Shown in pieces: positions 45,335-57,840 of a stretch of 64,000 nt of DNA. The DNA lies in the NCBI GenBank assembly GCA_025738555.1, contig JAOVFP010000004.1:744001-808000 (forward strand). The letters run 5' to 3'. Position numbers and translations under genes: made by a program. Source of the stretch: Cyathus striatus (lineage: Eukaryota; Basidiomycota; Agaricomycetes; Agaricales; Nidulariaceae). A model generated the notes under the pieces. That model did no database searches, was not told where the DNA came from, and saw nothing but the letters and a program-made list of their open reading frames with translations. Every line of letters begins with the position of its first letter. The first letter of the stretch is position 1.

Positions 45335-47350
45335 TATGGAAAGTCTAACGACCACGCTCAAACGCATCAATTATAATTGAGCTCCGGTGTCCGGCACCGC
45401 GGCTTCTCGGTTAGATATTACAATCTTTGTTTCAGAATTTCACTTAAGCGAGATTGAGCGCTTACTAGCTGAAGCATGGTCATCCGGTACGGCAGTAACT
45501 AATTATTTAATTCATTACGGTAAAATAGAATAATATACCTATACTGTACTAGCTCCGATATAAGTATTTTTGGACTATGAGATGAACCAACGATGTAAGC
45601 GATACCAGGCAGCACTCATATTAAGTGAACTGAATACTTGTTACAAGTCCTTCAGCTTGTCTCGAGTTCAAATAATTTACGTCGATACGAGCAGAGGATG
45701 GCTCATATTACAATGTACATGGGAGGTGTTAATAATGAATTTTTGCCTGACCCAACGCAGTTTGTGTTATGTTGATTTGATAATCATCCACAGCAGATTC
45801 ATCCGCCAAGTGACAAGAATTCAATGTGAGATATTACAAAGCAGCGCAGGAGCTTGCTTGCGAGCACAAGGATTGGAAACTTTCCCAAATTCACACTGAT
45901 AGAACTGCCCCTACATTTGTTGAAGATGAGGGAGCATACAATCACTTTTGCGCATCCGATTTGACTACAAATTCACTTCAGTAAGCCACCTTTGACATAT
46001 ATACACGATTGGCATCCAGGTAATTATTTTATAACTTATCATTTTCATACTCTGATCTGACTCTAAAAGTAGCGGACTCCCAGACTCATGATGTACAGTA
46101 CTTTTATAATAAGTGTACCATACCATAGTCTGTACACCTCAGCTTGTTTTCAACGCTAAAGTATGTTTTCGTATTATAAGGTATACTTATCAAGGTATAC
46201 CTTTAGTACTTTGATTACCTACTCTAGGGTTTCAAGTTCACGGTAGTAATGGCGGATAACTTTGACAATTTCTTATTAGTCTCGAGCGGTCAAATAGCGT
46301 GACACTATCACTCTGTGTTTATAGAAAATACAACAAAAAAAAGATAAATCAGTACTGCAGTTTCTAATGCAAAACCCTATAAAATAACTCCCTATAAAAA
46401 TGTGCAGGTCTACACATGGATATACGGTGACAGTGACACCTCTCTCGCTTACATCTCGGCTCATCTATCGCATAAATACCTATATCCAAGCATATACTTA
46501 TAGGTATATTATTCTATTTACTGAAGAGGTGAATTGTCGCTTGGGTGTACCCAACAAAGGCAAATATTGCGAGTGGTTGAGATGTCTGTTCGATGGAGTT
46601 GTCCTAAGGTGAGAGGAATGAAGTTAGAATAGAAAATAACAATTTGCAACGTAATGAGAGAGAACGAACTCCAAAACAAAGTCCCAGCGTGAAATAAAGA
46701 TGAAGGGAGCATAATGTCGAGTAAGTTGACAGTGAAAGTATTGAGACGACGTATTAACTTAGAATTACGGTGGAAGATGATGTAAAACTTGTGTAGATCG
46801 TCTGTAGAGTATCTACAGGGGTTTAAATACAGGAAAAACAAATAAATCTAAAAGTAGTAAAGCTGTATACATCTGACAAAGGAATGGAGAATAATATAAA
46901 AAGAATAGATTAAAATATTACTAGCGAATAGAAAAATTGTGTCAGGACGGTGAGCGAAGAGGTATAATTTGAGGAAAGATTGAAACAAGTGAGCGGGGAG
47001 GAGGGATTAGGTGGAGAACGCCGCGAGCGGAACACATATGGATGCGTCGCGCGAACATGACCTAGCCGATTACGTGATACAGTCTTGAACGTCTTGAGAT
47101 ATCGAATAATTTGCGATTCGCAGCGCAGGCAATTTGCCTGCTCTACATTACTGTAAAGAACTAAATAATTGCTTGAGCACACATAGTTACCGCCGTACCG
47201 GACGACCACGCTTCAGTTAGTAAGCGCTCAATCTCGCTTAAGTGAAACTCTAAAACGAAGAGTGTAATATCTAACCGAGAAGCCGCGATGCCGGACACCG
47301 GAGCTCAATTATAATTGATGCGTTTGAGCGTGGTCGTTAGACTTTCCATA
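45335..47350. mobile_element. Long-TIR DNA element (2.0 kb) with 6-bp target duplication
   Basis: About 165 bp at each end (45335-45499 and 47186-47350) are inverted copies, around 93-95% identical, starting TATGGAAAGTCTAACGACCA. CGAAAC lies directly outside both ends (45329-45334 and 47351-47356). The core has no transposase and contains hairpin-tailed repeat copy c. The superfamily cannot be fixed from a 6-bp duplication. Confidence 0.75.
46518..47147 (+). repeat. Hairpin-tailed repeat family 'Q', copy c, inside the long-TIR element
   Basis: The head includes GCGAGTGGTTGAGATGTCTG, which resembles the A-box half of a tRNA-Leu/Ser gene, then GTTCGATGGAG and GTCCTAAGGTGAGAG. TTACGTGATAC lies near 47072. 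The tail CAGCGCAGGC-aattt-GCCTGCTCTACA is at 47121-47147. Confidence 0.6.
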
Positions 47351-47356
47351 CGAAAC

Positions 47357-47982
47357 CAACCCCAAACGGCGAAACAATTTCAATTCAACCAGAGCCCTTC
47401 CGGTGCCCGGTTCCCGCCGGCGGCCCATACTTCAATGAGCTCTTGAGCTCTAAGTTCCAATGTTGTCATATTCTACGGTGTACCTGGTTCTGTTCCTCCA
47501 CCCGGGCTCCAATCTAACTTTCTGAGAACCAAATCGATCGCCCTCAGGCTCCGAGGGCGTTCAAGTAATACGCGCCGCTCTACCTGGTACTGTCTGCGGG
47601 AAGTAATGAGCTCGAGGTTCTTTAAGCTGCTGTCATCGTGACTTTTTATAACCTCCAACTCGCTTAGCACACTATCCTGAGTAACGAAAATGGATGGACA
47701 CGTACATCATCATATCTACTTCATCGTGTGTAACTAATACCACTGACAGAATGTCTATGTACAACCATCGAGTATCAGCCTGATTCACGGAAGATGTATT
47801 ACGAGAACTTCTGACGGATGACTGAAGAATTAGTTGACTAGCAGTCGATTGGCGTCATCTCTGCTACTTATGTCGCAAAATTTACAAGCTTAGGACGACA
47901 CCTACCCGTACCTTCAAGATGTATTGTCTTCTGCGCAGTTCATGCGTACAGAGCATTTAGAAAAGGATTGTATGCTGTATCA
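47357..47982. other. Intergenic region with a possible coding remnant
   Basis: On the minus strand 47670-47473 a 65-codon frame (SLKNLEL, RSLRAIDLVLRKLDW) has the look of a leucine-rich exon fragment that the adjacent TIR element may have cut. The support is too weak to call a gene. Confidence 0.25.
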
Positions 47983-49005
47983 CTACCGCCCTGCTACACC
48001 AATGCTACCAATCTTCCGTCTCATAATGATCAAATAGAACCGTCTTATATACCACACAGGCACCTCTGTCCTCTCAGATACCCACCCATGTTGCTCGTAC
48101 ATCGTTAGAGCCCCAGGATGATACGAAGACGTTGAAAGGACTATATCGGTAACCCTAAGTCCTGGAGAACAACGAGCATTATGCTTGAGGACATGCGCGA
48201 GGAGGGCGTTAATGAGGTGATGTCCTAACCCCAGACGGCGGTATGCCGGGTGCACGCACATCCGTCTCAGATCTAGAGTAGTTTCGTGGCCAGATGCATC
48301 TGCGTAACCAATGTTAGGACTGCGGGGAATGTAAAAGAAGGCACATACCGAGTCCAACACACGCGATAATACTATCCTCATCTACGTCCTCGATAACCCA
48401 GAACTGCCCGCCCTTCTTCAGCATTTCAGTACTCTGGTAGCGGCTTACGATATCGTTCAGGTCTGTGTTCACAATATACTTGCAGTATCCCACGAACGCA
48501 TGATTGACGAGCGCCATATAGGATAGGAACGATCCCGCAGAGAATAAACACAGCATCAAACCCCACCCGGGCTGTTTTGACACCAAATAGGAGAAGAGCT
48601 GCCAGGGGCCGAGGGATTCAAGGACGTGTAAGATTCCAGTGTTCGATATCAAGGTTCGGACTGGTGTAGAGATGCTTGAGAAGACTCGGCATGTAATAGA
48701 GTAGATTTCTCGTGGAAGCGAAGGTCTAATTGCAAGTGCTAGTCCAACAGTAAAGATGGTGTACGTTGTTCGAGCGAATGGCTGGTGCAGCTGATCTACT
48801 AGAGCTGTTTCTCGAGGTGCACCAGCTTTCGATCGAGGTCAGCAAATAACAATCTAGCGCAACCCCAAGATAACGTACGTCCATTCCCCACGCAATACAT
48901 GAACAGATCGCGTACTTTCTGATTATCATCCTTCCGGTATGATCTCAGTCGGACATGATGTCCGGTACGCGTAACGATGTCCTGCGTTTCGTCGTCGAAA
49001 GACAT
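47983..49005 (-). CDS. GNAT-family N-acetyltransferase with membrane-spanning middle (NAT8-like)
   Basis: Three exons on the minus strand: 49005-48879, 48825-48349 and 48299-47983. The introns are 53 nt (GTACGT, GCTGAC branch) and 49 nt (GTATGT, CCTAAC branch), and the product is 306 residues in phase. The N-terminus has VRLRSYRKDDNQKVRDLF (about residues 18-35), the usual GNAT beta1-alpha1 opening. Two hydrophobic stretches follow (about residues 68-83 and 120-145: GWGLMLCLFSAGSFLSYMAL). The acetyl-CoA motif is LRRMCVHPAYRRLGLGHHLI, with R-x-x-G-x-G, near residues 213-232; MYEQHGWV follows near the end. The layout matches the NAT8-like transferases of fungi, whose substrates are mostly unknown. 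A decayed duplicate lies at 52190-52923. Confidence 0.8.
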
Positions 49006-49598
49006 TCTTCAACGTCGCGGATTAGTTGGAGAATTAGGGGGCGCGTGGTGATAGTTGCCGCCAGTGGTCTCGCATGGTAAGGATCTGAATTCATGACAAA
49101 TATATGACCGATTGTCGGAGAGCTGTTGAGGACGTAGATCGATACCACTGCTGGCCGCGTTATGTCCCCATTACTGCACAGATAAAGGTACTGTTAAGGC
49201 CAATTTATCAAAGCCGATGTTCTTTATTCACTATAGTATGGGACCAACAAGATTATCCAGAAATGTGCTTGTTTCGATCCGTAATCGGACTGGGGACTGA
49301 CGTAAAGATAGATTGAGATCACATTTGGAGCACATCGTTGAGGAAGGCAGTTGGCTGGCGCTGTAAAACATTGTCCGAGTTCGTATTTCATCGCCAGCAC
49401 ACAGCACACTTTTGATATTGAAGTAGTATTTCAGACGCTCATTTAAATTATACGACTCGTGACGTTCTATAGACGGTTTGCAGCATGATTCAGCCACCAA
49501 GATCAATTGAAAAGTGTAAGTTGTAATAGCCAACAATCCATCGGCTTTTTTCTTTTAATTAATCTAACTGTCCAAACGATTGTGCAGCATCAATGTTA
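49006..49598. other. 5' flank of the GNAT gene, part of a local duplication
   Basis: About 49075-49400 matches 52975-53260 (for example GACAAATATATGRCCGATT), so the duplicated unit includes the upstream region. No gene supported. Confidence 0.45.
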
Positions 49599-50856
49599 CT
49601 ACTCAAAATTCAAAATTCCTTTTCCTTGGATCCCAGGAAGAAGACCTTTAATAATAGATATCTCGGCCTCAAGTTCCCCTTTCTTCCTATTCGCCCAATT
49701 AGGCATAGAAATTGCCACAGATCGTAGAGATTTGAACCTTGCTTCTAAAAGTAAGTTATCCAAGTCCTGCCACTCCCTTAAATGTGAGTCCACCGCCTTT
49801 GAAAAAAGAGGCCATTGCGGTATAAACAGTATTTCGTCTATGCAGTTTTCATCCTGGGCAGTGGATAGAACTTTCAAAGATGTTTTCAGGCCATCCGCAT
49901 CTTGGGTATTGCGATAGTATTCTTCAAAATTTGGCCATAAGACCAGGTCACGAAGATTGGGAAGGTCCGAAATGTGTAGTACAGGTACGCCGTCTGAAAT
50001 GAGATATTTTAAGCCATGCACATAATTCTTTCGGTGAATATAGCTTACCTCCTACTCGATAATTAAGTGGAAATTCAATATGCGTGAGGCTGGTCCTTTG
50101 TATATGCATGATCTTCGTAGCTATTTCAACGTCGTCGAATGGCCCTTCAGCATTCCATATACGGAGTTCTTTCAAGCTGCAGATCGAAAATAGTGCATCG
50201 ATGAAGGGTTTTACATCATCTATTTTCAACTTGTCAATTATGAGTGTTTTGAGACTACGACTTTGCACTCGTGAAATGGACGCCTGTTGTCCTGTCTGGT
50301 CGTCGTATGACTGAGTCGAAAAACCAGCCATTTCCAGAGTTACACAGTGACTAACTCGTAGAAGGGGCTTGATGAGTAGCTGTGGGATACTAGTTATCCC
50401 TATAAACCGTACGCCTTCCAGGGTGGGTAACATCAAAATGCCTGTCAAAGCCTCTTGCAAAGACGATGGTAGTTCCTGCCAGTTAACGATCGATCTCTCT
50501 TGACAGAACGATAGACATATATGCTTAACGTTTTGAAGCATGTGAAACACACTCGAAAGCTCCGCCAGTGGTATAACCGTGACATTACATTTATCCGAGT
50601 AATATCGTGATTGGTTCAAGGTAAATTCATGAATATAACGTGCGAGTTCCGGAGTCGAAAGTAACGCATTTTGAAAAGGTGTTTCATTTCGAATACCAGA
50701 TCCCCCGAATTCGATTTTGGAGAACAGGCGCCGCTGGGATGCCTGTAAGAAACCTTTAGAGACCAGTGCTAGTGACTTTAGTGCAGAACATTTGTTGTTC
50801 TGCAGAGCAACCTCGTCGACGATGAGCTCGATGATGTCTTGTGGAATTTGAGTCAT
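49599..50856 (-). CDS. F-box-like / leucine-rich repeat protein (copy E), intact
   Basis: Exons 50856-50049 and 49993-49599 with a 55-nt intron (GTAAGC...TTTCAG) give 400 residues. The start has IPQDIIELIVDEV (residues 4-16), then LKSLALVSKGFLQASQRRLF (about residues 26-45), the F-box-like core. LRR-like segments run through residues 150-260. Exon 2 reads HISDLPNLRDLV, LDNLLLEARFKSL and LLPGIQGKGILNF. No damage is visible, and with copy C it defines the family consensus of about 400 residues in two exons. A role as an SCF ubiquitin-ligase adaptor is inferred from the fold. Confidence 0.8.
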
Positions 50857-52189
50857 TTTATATTATGGATCTGCTATTGTTCCATTGAGTCTTTTACATA
50901 GTTTAATTCAACGTCACCTACCTCAATCGCAATGTTCGTCAAGGATAATTGGGTTTCACAGATGGCTGTCAAGCATCCAAGTGCGAAGAAGTAATCGATG
51001 GCATTTATAATCAATCAATATTTATTTGAAACCAAACCTCCTTGATTTTCAAAATAAAACTGCCGAGCCGGTATTTACTTCGGTTCACGTGATATTGGGA
51101 TTATTCAGGACCCCTGAAACTTCGCCAAATGCCTATGTCGAAGACCAGGACTTTTATTCAGGCCTGCTGGATACCTAAGTCTACCTAGTCAACGTAACAG
51201 AGGAGTCGCGGAACATGGCCCGTTGAAGATGTGTACCATCGTTTATGGCATGGCAAGACGCCTCGGCGCTAAATTCTGCTTAATACGGCGCTTTGCGACC
51301 GGCCCGCGGGCCGCAGCAGCTGCCGTTCATTTTCATCACGCACAAGCGGCACAACCTAGCGTGAGAAACAATGAAAACGAACCCTAACCAACTTCAACCA
51401 GTTATTACCAGTCCTTTACTCCAGAGCTTGACCAGAGCTATACAAGTGCTCCCCACTCCATCATGATGCACTCTTTTCTTCCAAGCTCAATTAAGATATC
51501 GCAACTCGAGTGTGCCACTCAATCGTGTCACCGTGCGCTCGACTCCCCGTTCTTTTGCTGGCGTCATTAGGCTGCCCTCCATCGATGCTCCTCACAACCA
51601 CCAAATCAGTCTCTCAGCCTGTAGCACTGGTCTATATCGCCATGATTGTAGAACAATGTAAGTGCTTCAGATTCAGAACGTGGTTTGAAAGTCAACGTAC
51701 GTCACATCTTCCGACTTTGTCTCTGACTATTACTGACTAGTGACTACGCGTAGACCTTGGTCTGTTCTCCTTTTCGTGCAGCCTAGCTGATTGACTCCGA
51801 TTTTCGTCTACAGTACTCACGGAATACGCCAGATTACATGGAACACGCTAAAGGTTAATTGCACTCGAGAACGTCTACATATAGTCATCACCGTATCAGC
51901 TTGATGCACGTAAAATGTAAGAGATTCAGATGCAAAGTAAAAGTGTTCTAACAAGGTGTCTGAAGGGTTGGTTGATAAGAAGAAGTAGAAATTACCCGCT
52001 AATCTCCTCTCTGCAAGGGCGATAAGTTAAACAGTTTACGTGTTTGGGTCGAATGAAGGGGGATACTTCGGCTCTCTTCAATGTGTAGTACAAATCCTTT
52101 GGAAGAGGATTACAACATTTCGTCCCACTCGAAATCGCTGTATCACCAGCATCATGCTACGCACGGACTAAATTTAAGTAACGCCCATC
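50857..52189. other. Intergenic region with a GC palindrome
   Basis: A perfect 14-bp palindrome CGGCCCGCGGGCCG lies at about 51299-51312. No gene is supported. Confidence 0.4.
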
Positions 52190-52923
52190 TTACGTCTCAT
52201 AATGATCAAATAGAACTGTATAATGTATCATACAGGCACCTCTGCCCTCGTCGCTTCCCACCCATGTTGCTCGTACATCCTTACAGCTCCACGGTGATAC
52301 GAAGACGTTGAAAGGATGATTCCGGTAACCCTGCGTCACTTTCTGGTGCACAATATGCACTGTACTTAAGGATGTGCGCAAAGAGAGCCTTGATGAGGTG
52401 ATACCGTCCCAACCCTAGACGACGGTATGCCGGGTGCACATCCTGCGGGGAAGGTTGAAGAAGGCACACGCAATAATACTATCTTGACCCACGTCCTCTT
52501 TAACTCGGAACTGACCCCCTTTCAGGACTCTGGTAGCGGATTGCGATATCGTTCAAGTCCGTGTTCACTATATGCTTTACGAACGCGTGATTAATGAGCG
52601 CCATGTAGGATAGGAACGTGTAATGGAGTAAATTGCACGTGGAAATGAAGTGCGGATGGCCAGTGCGAGACCTACTGTAGAGAGGGTGTACGTTGCAGGA
52701 ACGAATGGCTGGCGCAGCTGATACGCTAGAGCTTTTTCTCATGGTGCTGCAGCTCTAGATCCAAGTTATAAAATGACAATATAGTGCAAGCGCGAGATAA
52801 CGTACATCCATTTCCCATGAAATACTTACATGAAAAAGTTCCATACTTTAAGGTACTCATCTTTCCTCAAACATGGTTCCCGGTCCGCGTATAGACGACC
52901 CGAGTTATGTCGTCGAAAGTCAT
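52190..52923 (-). pseudogene. Decayed GNAT acetyltransferase duplicate
   Basis: It aligns with 47983-49005. The ATG at 52923 gives MTFDDITRVVYTRTGNHV, then a stop (compared with MSFDDETQDIVTRTGHHV in the intact gene). FLSYMALINHAF and YIVNTDLNDI remain at about 52545-52605, and VHPAYRRLGLG (acetyl-CoA motif) at about 52410-52440. About 230 bp encoding the membrane-spanning middle are deleted and several frameshifts are present. It is not functional. Confidence 0.75.
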
Positions 52924-53982
52924 ACCACTTCACGAGTATGTTAGTGTAGATATGTGGTAATAGTCGTCGGATTTTCGCTGGTCATGCAAGTTAAGGATCT
53001 GAATCCATGACAAATATATGGCCGATTTTCGGAGAGCTGTCGACGACGTAGATGAATACCAGTCGCCACGTTACGTACCCATGACGAAGCTTACTTACTG
53101 CGCACAGATTATAATTAACAGGCGTTTATTTTTATTGTTGACTTCGATCCGCGGACGGACCGGGGATCCACGTGTAGACAGGTCGAGAGCACCCCCCGAG
53201 GAAAGCAATGGGTTGGCGTGGAATACGTTGTTCGAGATCACATTTATCTTGTTACCTGGCAGAGTGACTGGTTGATCGGTTGAATATCGTAAAATCAAAA
53301 CAAGGAAAATACAACTTGGTATCGATTGAAATAACGCTCATTTTAGTAAATCATTAGAGACAAGGCCCCAGCAGCAGACAACTAACGAAGCACTAGGATA
53401 AAGTATATTTTCATCTTTATGTGTGTGAATTCAGTCAACTTTCCCTCATCTAAACCTCTGATAGATGAAGAGGTTTATTAATGCTCAAGCAGTTCAATTC
53501 ATATCTGAGACAAAGCTACTCTTTTGAAATGCGTAAACTCATTGTCAGTGTTACTGTCGGCCTTCGGTGAGAAATTCCTATCACAAGTACTATTTCTTTC
53601 CCGCTGTATCATTTCTGTCCCTCCATTCTCCGCCGTTATTACTATCACCACCTGTTCACAACCATCTCGTCCATTCAACCACGAACCTCTACCTAAAGTG
53701 TCACGGTGCTAAAGTGTTTTTTCATTCGATTGCTCTAAAGGTTTAGTCTTATTTATAGAATCCTCTCGTGTAATTTGGGCTTGCTGACCATATGTCAGCC
53801 GCACCTTGTCCTGGGACCTTCCTTTCCCAATCTTCACGAATCTTTCCGGAAATTAATTAAGCATCAGTTTAAGTTATCACTCGAGAAGGGAACATTAAAG
53901 CGGAAGGAGAGGAATACAAATGCTGTTAGGCGTAGGCTTTGATGTATAGTACTTATATTGCCTGAAAAATCGTTCATCAGAT
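52924..53982. other. Upstream flank of the GNAT pseudogene and spacer
   Basis: The first ~340 bp are the duplicate of the GNAT 5' flank. The remainder shows nothing recognisable. Confidence 0.4.
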
Positions 53983-54324
53983 TCAATGTGTTTGAATCGA
54001 AAGAGCCTGCTCGATCTTAAGCCTTCGCTTTTCTTCCAGGATTATAAGTAGTGGTTGCTTTTCCTCATCTTGCAACAGTGCATACATAAGCTCCATGAAT
54101 AAGTATCTCCGCGACGTCATCTTAAACTTTCTTGTGTAATTGGTCCTCGGCAAATTTATCAAACGTGCATGTTTCTTCCCTCTACAGCACGTTCTGTTAC
54201 TGGACCTAGGAACAAATATAGAACATATATCGAGTTCTTCTTTCACACTTGCAATAGTGTTGTGCAAACATTCAACTTCGCTATCCAAACAACGTGGCGA
54301 GGAAGTTGAGCCACTTTGAGACAT
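53983..54324 (-). CDS. Hypothetical protein, 113 residues
   Basis: A single open frame with its own ATG (54324). The sequence is charged, with possible helices (ECLHNTIASVKEELDI near residues 19-34; LFMELMYALLQDEEKQPLLI near residues 76-95) and a basic middle (RKFKMTSRR). There is no signal peptide, membrane span or recognised domain, and no clear promoter. It may be a small gene, an exon of a longer one, or chance. Confidence 0.3.
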   Translation of the reverse strand: MSQSGSTSSPRCLDSEVECLHNTIASVKEELDICSIFVPRSSNRTCCRGKKHARLINLPRTNYTRKFKMTSRRYLFMELMYALLQDEEKQPLLIILEEKRRLKIEQALSIQTH

Positions 54325-55725
54325 CGGATGAGATGATTACATCCCGTGGAAGTATATGTATACAAGATCCCACATATGGGATGTGTTTGCCAGCATGGGT
54401 GTCGGTCATGAAGTGCTGGGTGTGACAGTTGGTGAGAAGGAGGCGAAGCTTGTTAAGACGTAAAGCTCCACGCCATTACTGTATAGGAAAGATTGTTAGT
54501 CATGTGCAACTTTCGACAATACTTTAGTAGAAATCACTAATTGTTAATCTGCAGCTTTAAGTTCTCTGGTACTTTCTCCGTCTATTTCAATATCCCACTG
54601 AGCATTAGTTCTAGCAAGTAGTGAAGTGAGAGAACCTCCGAATCAGCTCCGTCCAAATTCGTCTATGCTGAAGTGACGTGTCTAAAGATTGATGCACAAT
54701 GATCGTCCGGTTAAGTATAGGGACTGCACTACAATAGGGAACTAGAACGTGGTTGAGCGTTCATGAATATTCTAACCTTGGTACCGGGTATATTCTCATC
54801 TTAGCCTTATTGCCCCTGTACCAAAATATTTCCGATCTCCACATCAGCTTTTCATTCAAATTGAACATGTGAATTAATTAAGGTACTTCTTTCATCTGTT
54901 GGCACTTCATACCCTCCCATTCACGACAATTCTTCCCTGTAGTGGTATGGTTTTACGGGTAAAAATACGGCCATCGTTCGGTATGCGCGAATGTAATACC
55001 CATTCATTCCTAAGACGGACCGAGACATTAAGCGGCCCGGTATGTCCGCGAACCGAATGTTGTGTGCGAGTCGTCGGAAACCTACACAACAACTATAATC
55101 CTGCTGCAATTTGCAGTTCTTACCCGACACGTTGTACTATTTTTGTGACATCATAAGGCTGATGTTCCCCAAATATAGGTAAATGATCAACAGATTGCTT
55201 CCGTATTTTGACCGCAGTGCGACACCCGCAAGTACAAACAACTAATCACCTGCCATCTGACTTTGGAGTGCACAAAATTCGATCACACCATTACCTTCTG
55301 ACCTTCATCATAAGGCAGTCGGTTAAACAGTCGAAAGGCACGCAATAATAAAAAGACCATCTAGCAAAATTTCCTGTACTTCTTCCGTGTCACATAGGAC
55401 TATTTCCTATTTTGTATGGAAATTTTATGAGCTTTTATCCGTCTATCGTACTTGCCATGACGACTGGAGCAACCTAAATATCTGACGCGTTATCTAAGTC
55501 TCTCAGCTCTGTTCTACGCGAGAGTGAAAGATCACACGCTCCAGCTATCTATTTTTAAAACAAAGAGAACTCAAGTGGCAGAGGGCACACGTCGCATGCA
55601 ACGTCATTTTCTGCTGAAGTCTTCTCAGTTCAAAGGTGTAAAACTACTCTTTCATCGGAAAAATTAGAAGTAATGCCACCGGATCGCATGCTCTGCGCGG
55701 CCCGCTTAGAACAAGTGAACATCGG
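54325..55725. other. Intergenic region upstream of the polygalacturonase
   Basis: No supported gene. The open frames here lack motifs. Confidence 0.4.
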
Positions 55726-55733
55726 TATAAAAG
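55726..55733 (+). promoter_or_regulatory. Probable TATA box of the polygalacturonase gene
   Basis: TATAAAAG, 61 bp before the ATG at 55794. It is a strong TATA match at a typical fungal distance and fits an inducible secreted enzyme. Confidence 0.6.
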
Positions 55734-55793
55734 ATTGAGGTAAGTGTATCCGAGACGCTAACCACAACACAAGAAAAACGCCATATTTCAAAA

Positions 55794-57840
55794 ATGATTC
55801 GGTCTACACTGGTCGTGCTCGCAACTACCGCTATCGGTGCATTAGCTTGCACGGGTACTATCAATTCGTTATCAGGTAGGTTGCTACCATACACACTTCT
55901 TTATGCAGTCCGCTAACGTATATTTTCCACAAGATGTCGCTGCCGCTGTCAAATGCACAACTGTCGTCTTGAACGGCTTCACGGTTCCAGCGGGTGAAGC
56001 TCTCACCCTAAGCTTAGCAACAGGAACCACTGTGAATATGAGTACGTCTTCTCTTCTCAGCCTCTGCTGGTTTGTAACATAATACATCAAGATGGCGATA
56101 TCTTATTTGGAAATAAGAGCTGGGCAGGACCACTTTTTACCGTCAGGTAACGATTTTTCGTATTGCGCTTAACTTTTTATCTGAGCCTAGTTTGAATTCA
56201 GTGGGACATCTATCACATGTAAGAGTTTCGACACAGAATGTAGCAAATATTTAACAATGACGCGTAATAGTTAACGGAAATGGACACAAGTTTGATGGAG
56301 GAGGACCTTTCTACTGGGTAAGTGCTACAGTTTGTTATGATACGTTTCATTGCGCTAAACAGCGTTGCGAAGGATGGACTCGGTGGAAACGGGGGCGTAG
56401 AAAAGCCAGCTCCTATGATGAAGTAGGTTTATACTAACTTCGACTGATGATTTCCTGACGAAATGTATAGGATTAAAATTTCGGGGACATATACAGTAGG
56501 TCGACGTTTTAAAATTTCCTCGTCGTTTATGAACCCTCTACCAGAATGTCAAAGTTGTAAACTCTCCATCACGGGTATACTCAGTCTCTAACCCTGCACC
56601 CTTGGTGATGAGCGACTTGACTATTGATAACTGTACGTGGTGTTCTTTACGACGAGTAGACATCGAGCTAATAACTTCCGCAGCTCAAGGCGACGCACCC
56701 AACTCGAAGAGTAACGGCATTGCTGCAGGTTCGTTTTCTTATCCGATTAGTGCAATACCCCGTTTATTGATAGTCTGCAGGCCATAACACCGACGGGTTC
56801 GACGTTAGTACCACAGACCTAACGATTCAAAACAGGTAAATACCTTACATACGGTGCAAATCTCATGATGGTCTAATTATATGTATCGCAGTGTCATCAA
56901 GAATCAGGTGAATATCATTTATCAAGCGAATGTCGGGGGAAATATCCGCTAACTTCGTTGCCATAGGACGATTGCCTCGCTATAAATAAAGGGTCTAACA
57001 TCGTTTTCAAGGGAAACACCTGCTCCGGGGGTCACGGTATCTCGGTGGTTCGTGTCTTTTACTCGCTCTCGTTCCCTTCTGTTGTTGATATTTTGTTCAG
57101 GGATCTATTGATTCGGACGTGACTGTCTCTGGTGTAGTCATTTCAGGAAATACTATTATCAATAAGTAAGTCATCGTGATTCAAGTCATGAACGTCCCTT
57201 AATTGATCATGTGTAGTGACCAAGCTCTTCGTATCAAGACCAAATCCGCTTCTACTGGAAGCACCGTTAGCAACATTACATACTCTGTGCGTTATGATCT
57301 ATCGCTTTATCTCCGCGCTGTCATTTAGCTATATGATTGCAGGGTAATACTGCAACTGGAATTAGGCAATTCGGTATTATCATTGACGAGGTATGCTTAA
57401 CTTCATTCTCAAGTCATTGTGTTATTAAAAATACTTGCAGAGTTACCCGGACACCCTGGGTACCCCCGGAACTGGTGTTATTATTTCGGTCTGAAGCTCT
57501 ACTTTTGATACTTGTTTCTTCGTATTGAATCACTTTGAAGGGCGTCAACTTTGTCTCGCCTCAGACAACAATAGCTGTGAATAGTGGTGCCGAACGTGTT
57601 GCTGTAAACTGTGGCTCAAAGGCTTGTACCGGTAAGTACATGATACTAAGATAAACTAGACCCGTGGTATCAAATGTCTAATCCATGTTGCTAGGTACTT
57701 GGAATTGGTCTCAGCTGAAGGTTTCGGGAGGCTCCGCAGGTATGTACCTTTTTGTGTAACGCTATGTAATAGTTGACGCTAACTATACATCTGTAGGTTC
57801 CATTACTGGGTTCTCAGGAATTACTGGATATACTCTGTAA
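55794..57840 (+). CDS. Secreted endo-polygalacturonase, glycoside hydrolase family 28
   Basis: I could join 19 exons in one frame (359 residues): 55794-55875, 55934-56041, 56092-56146, 56202-56218, 56271-56317, 56373-56422, 56471-56495, 56545-56632, 56684-56728, 56781-56835, 56892-56907, 56967-57047, 57101-57165, 57217-57286, 57343-57390, 57441-57488, 57541-57631, 57695-57739, 57797-57840. Introns are 48-63 nt, GT-AG. Residues 1-18 are a signal peptide ([18 protein letters not shown]). All four GH28 motifs are present: NTDGFD (175-180), QDDC (196-199), GGHG (217-220) and RIK (250-252), so the acid pair, the histidine and the substrate-binding Arg/Lys are intact. The enzyme hydrolyses alpha-1,4 galacturonan in pectin outside the cell. 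Two micro-exons of 16-17 nt are notable. Confidence 0.92.

Noticed and set aside
49231..49536. Frame with GDEIRTRT, resembling spurious proteins predicted over tRNA genes
   Set aside because: I looked for a tRNA on both strands and found a short inverted repeat (GCTGGCG/CGCCAGC) but no cloverleaf with a proper T arm. It is neither a gene nor a supported tRNA.
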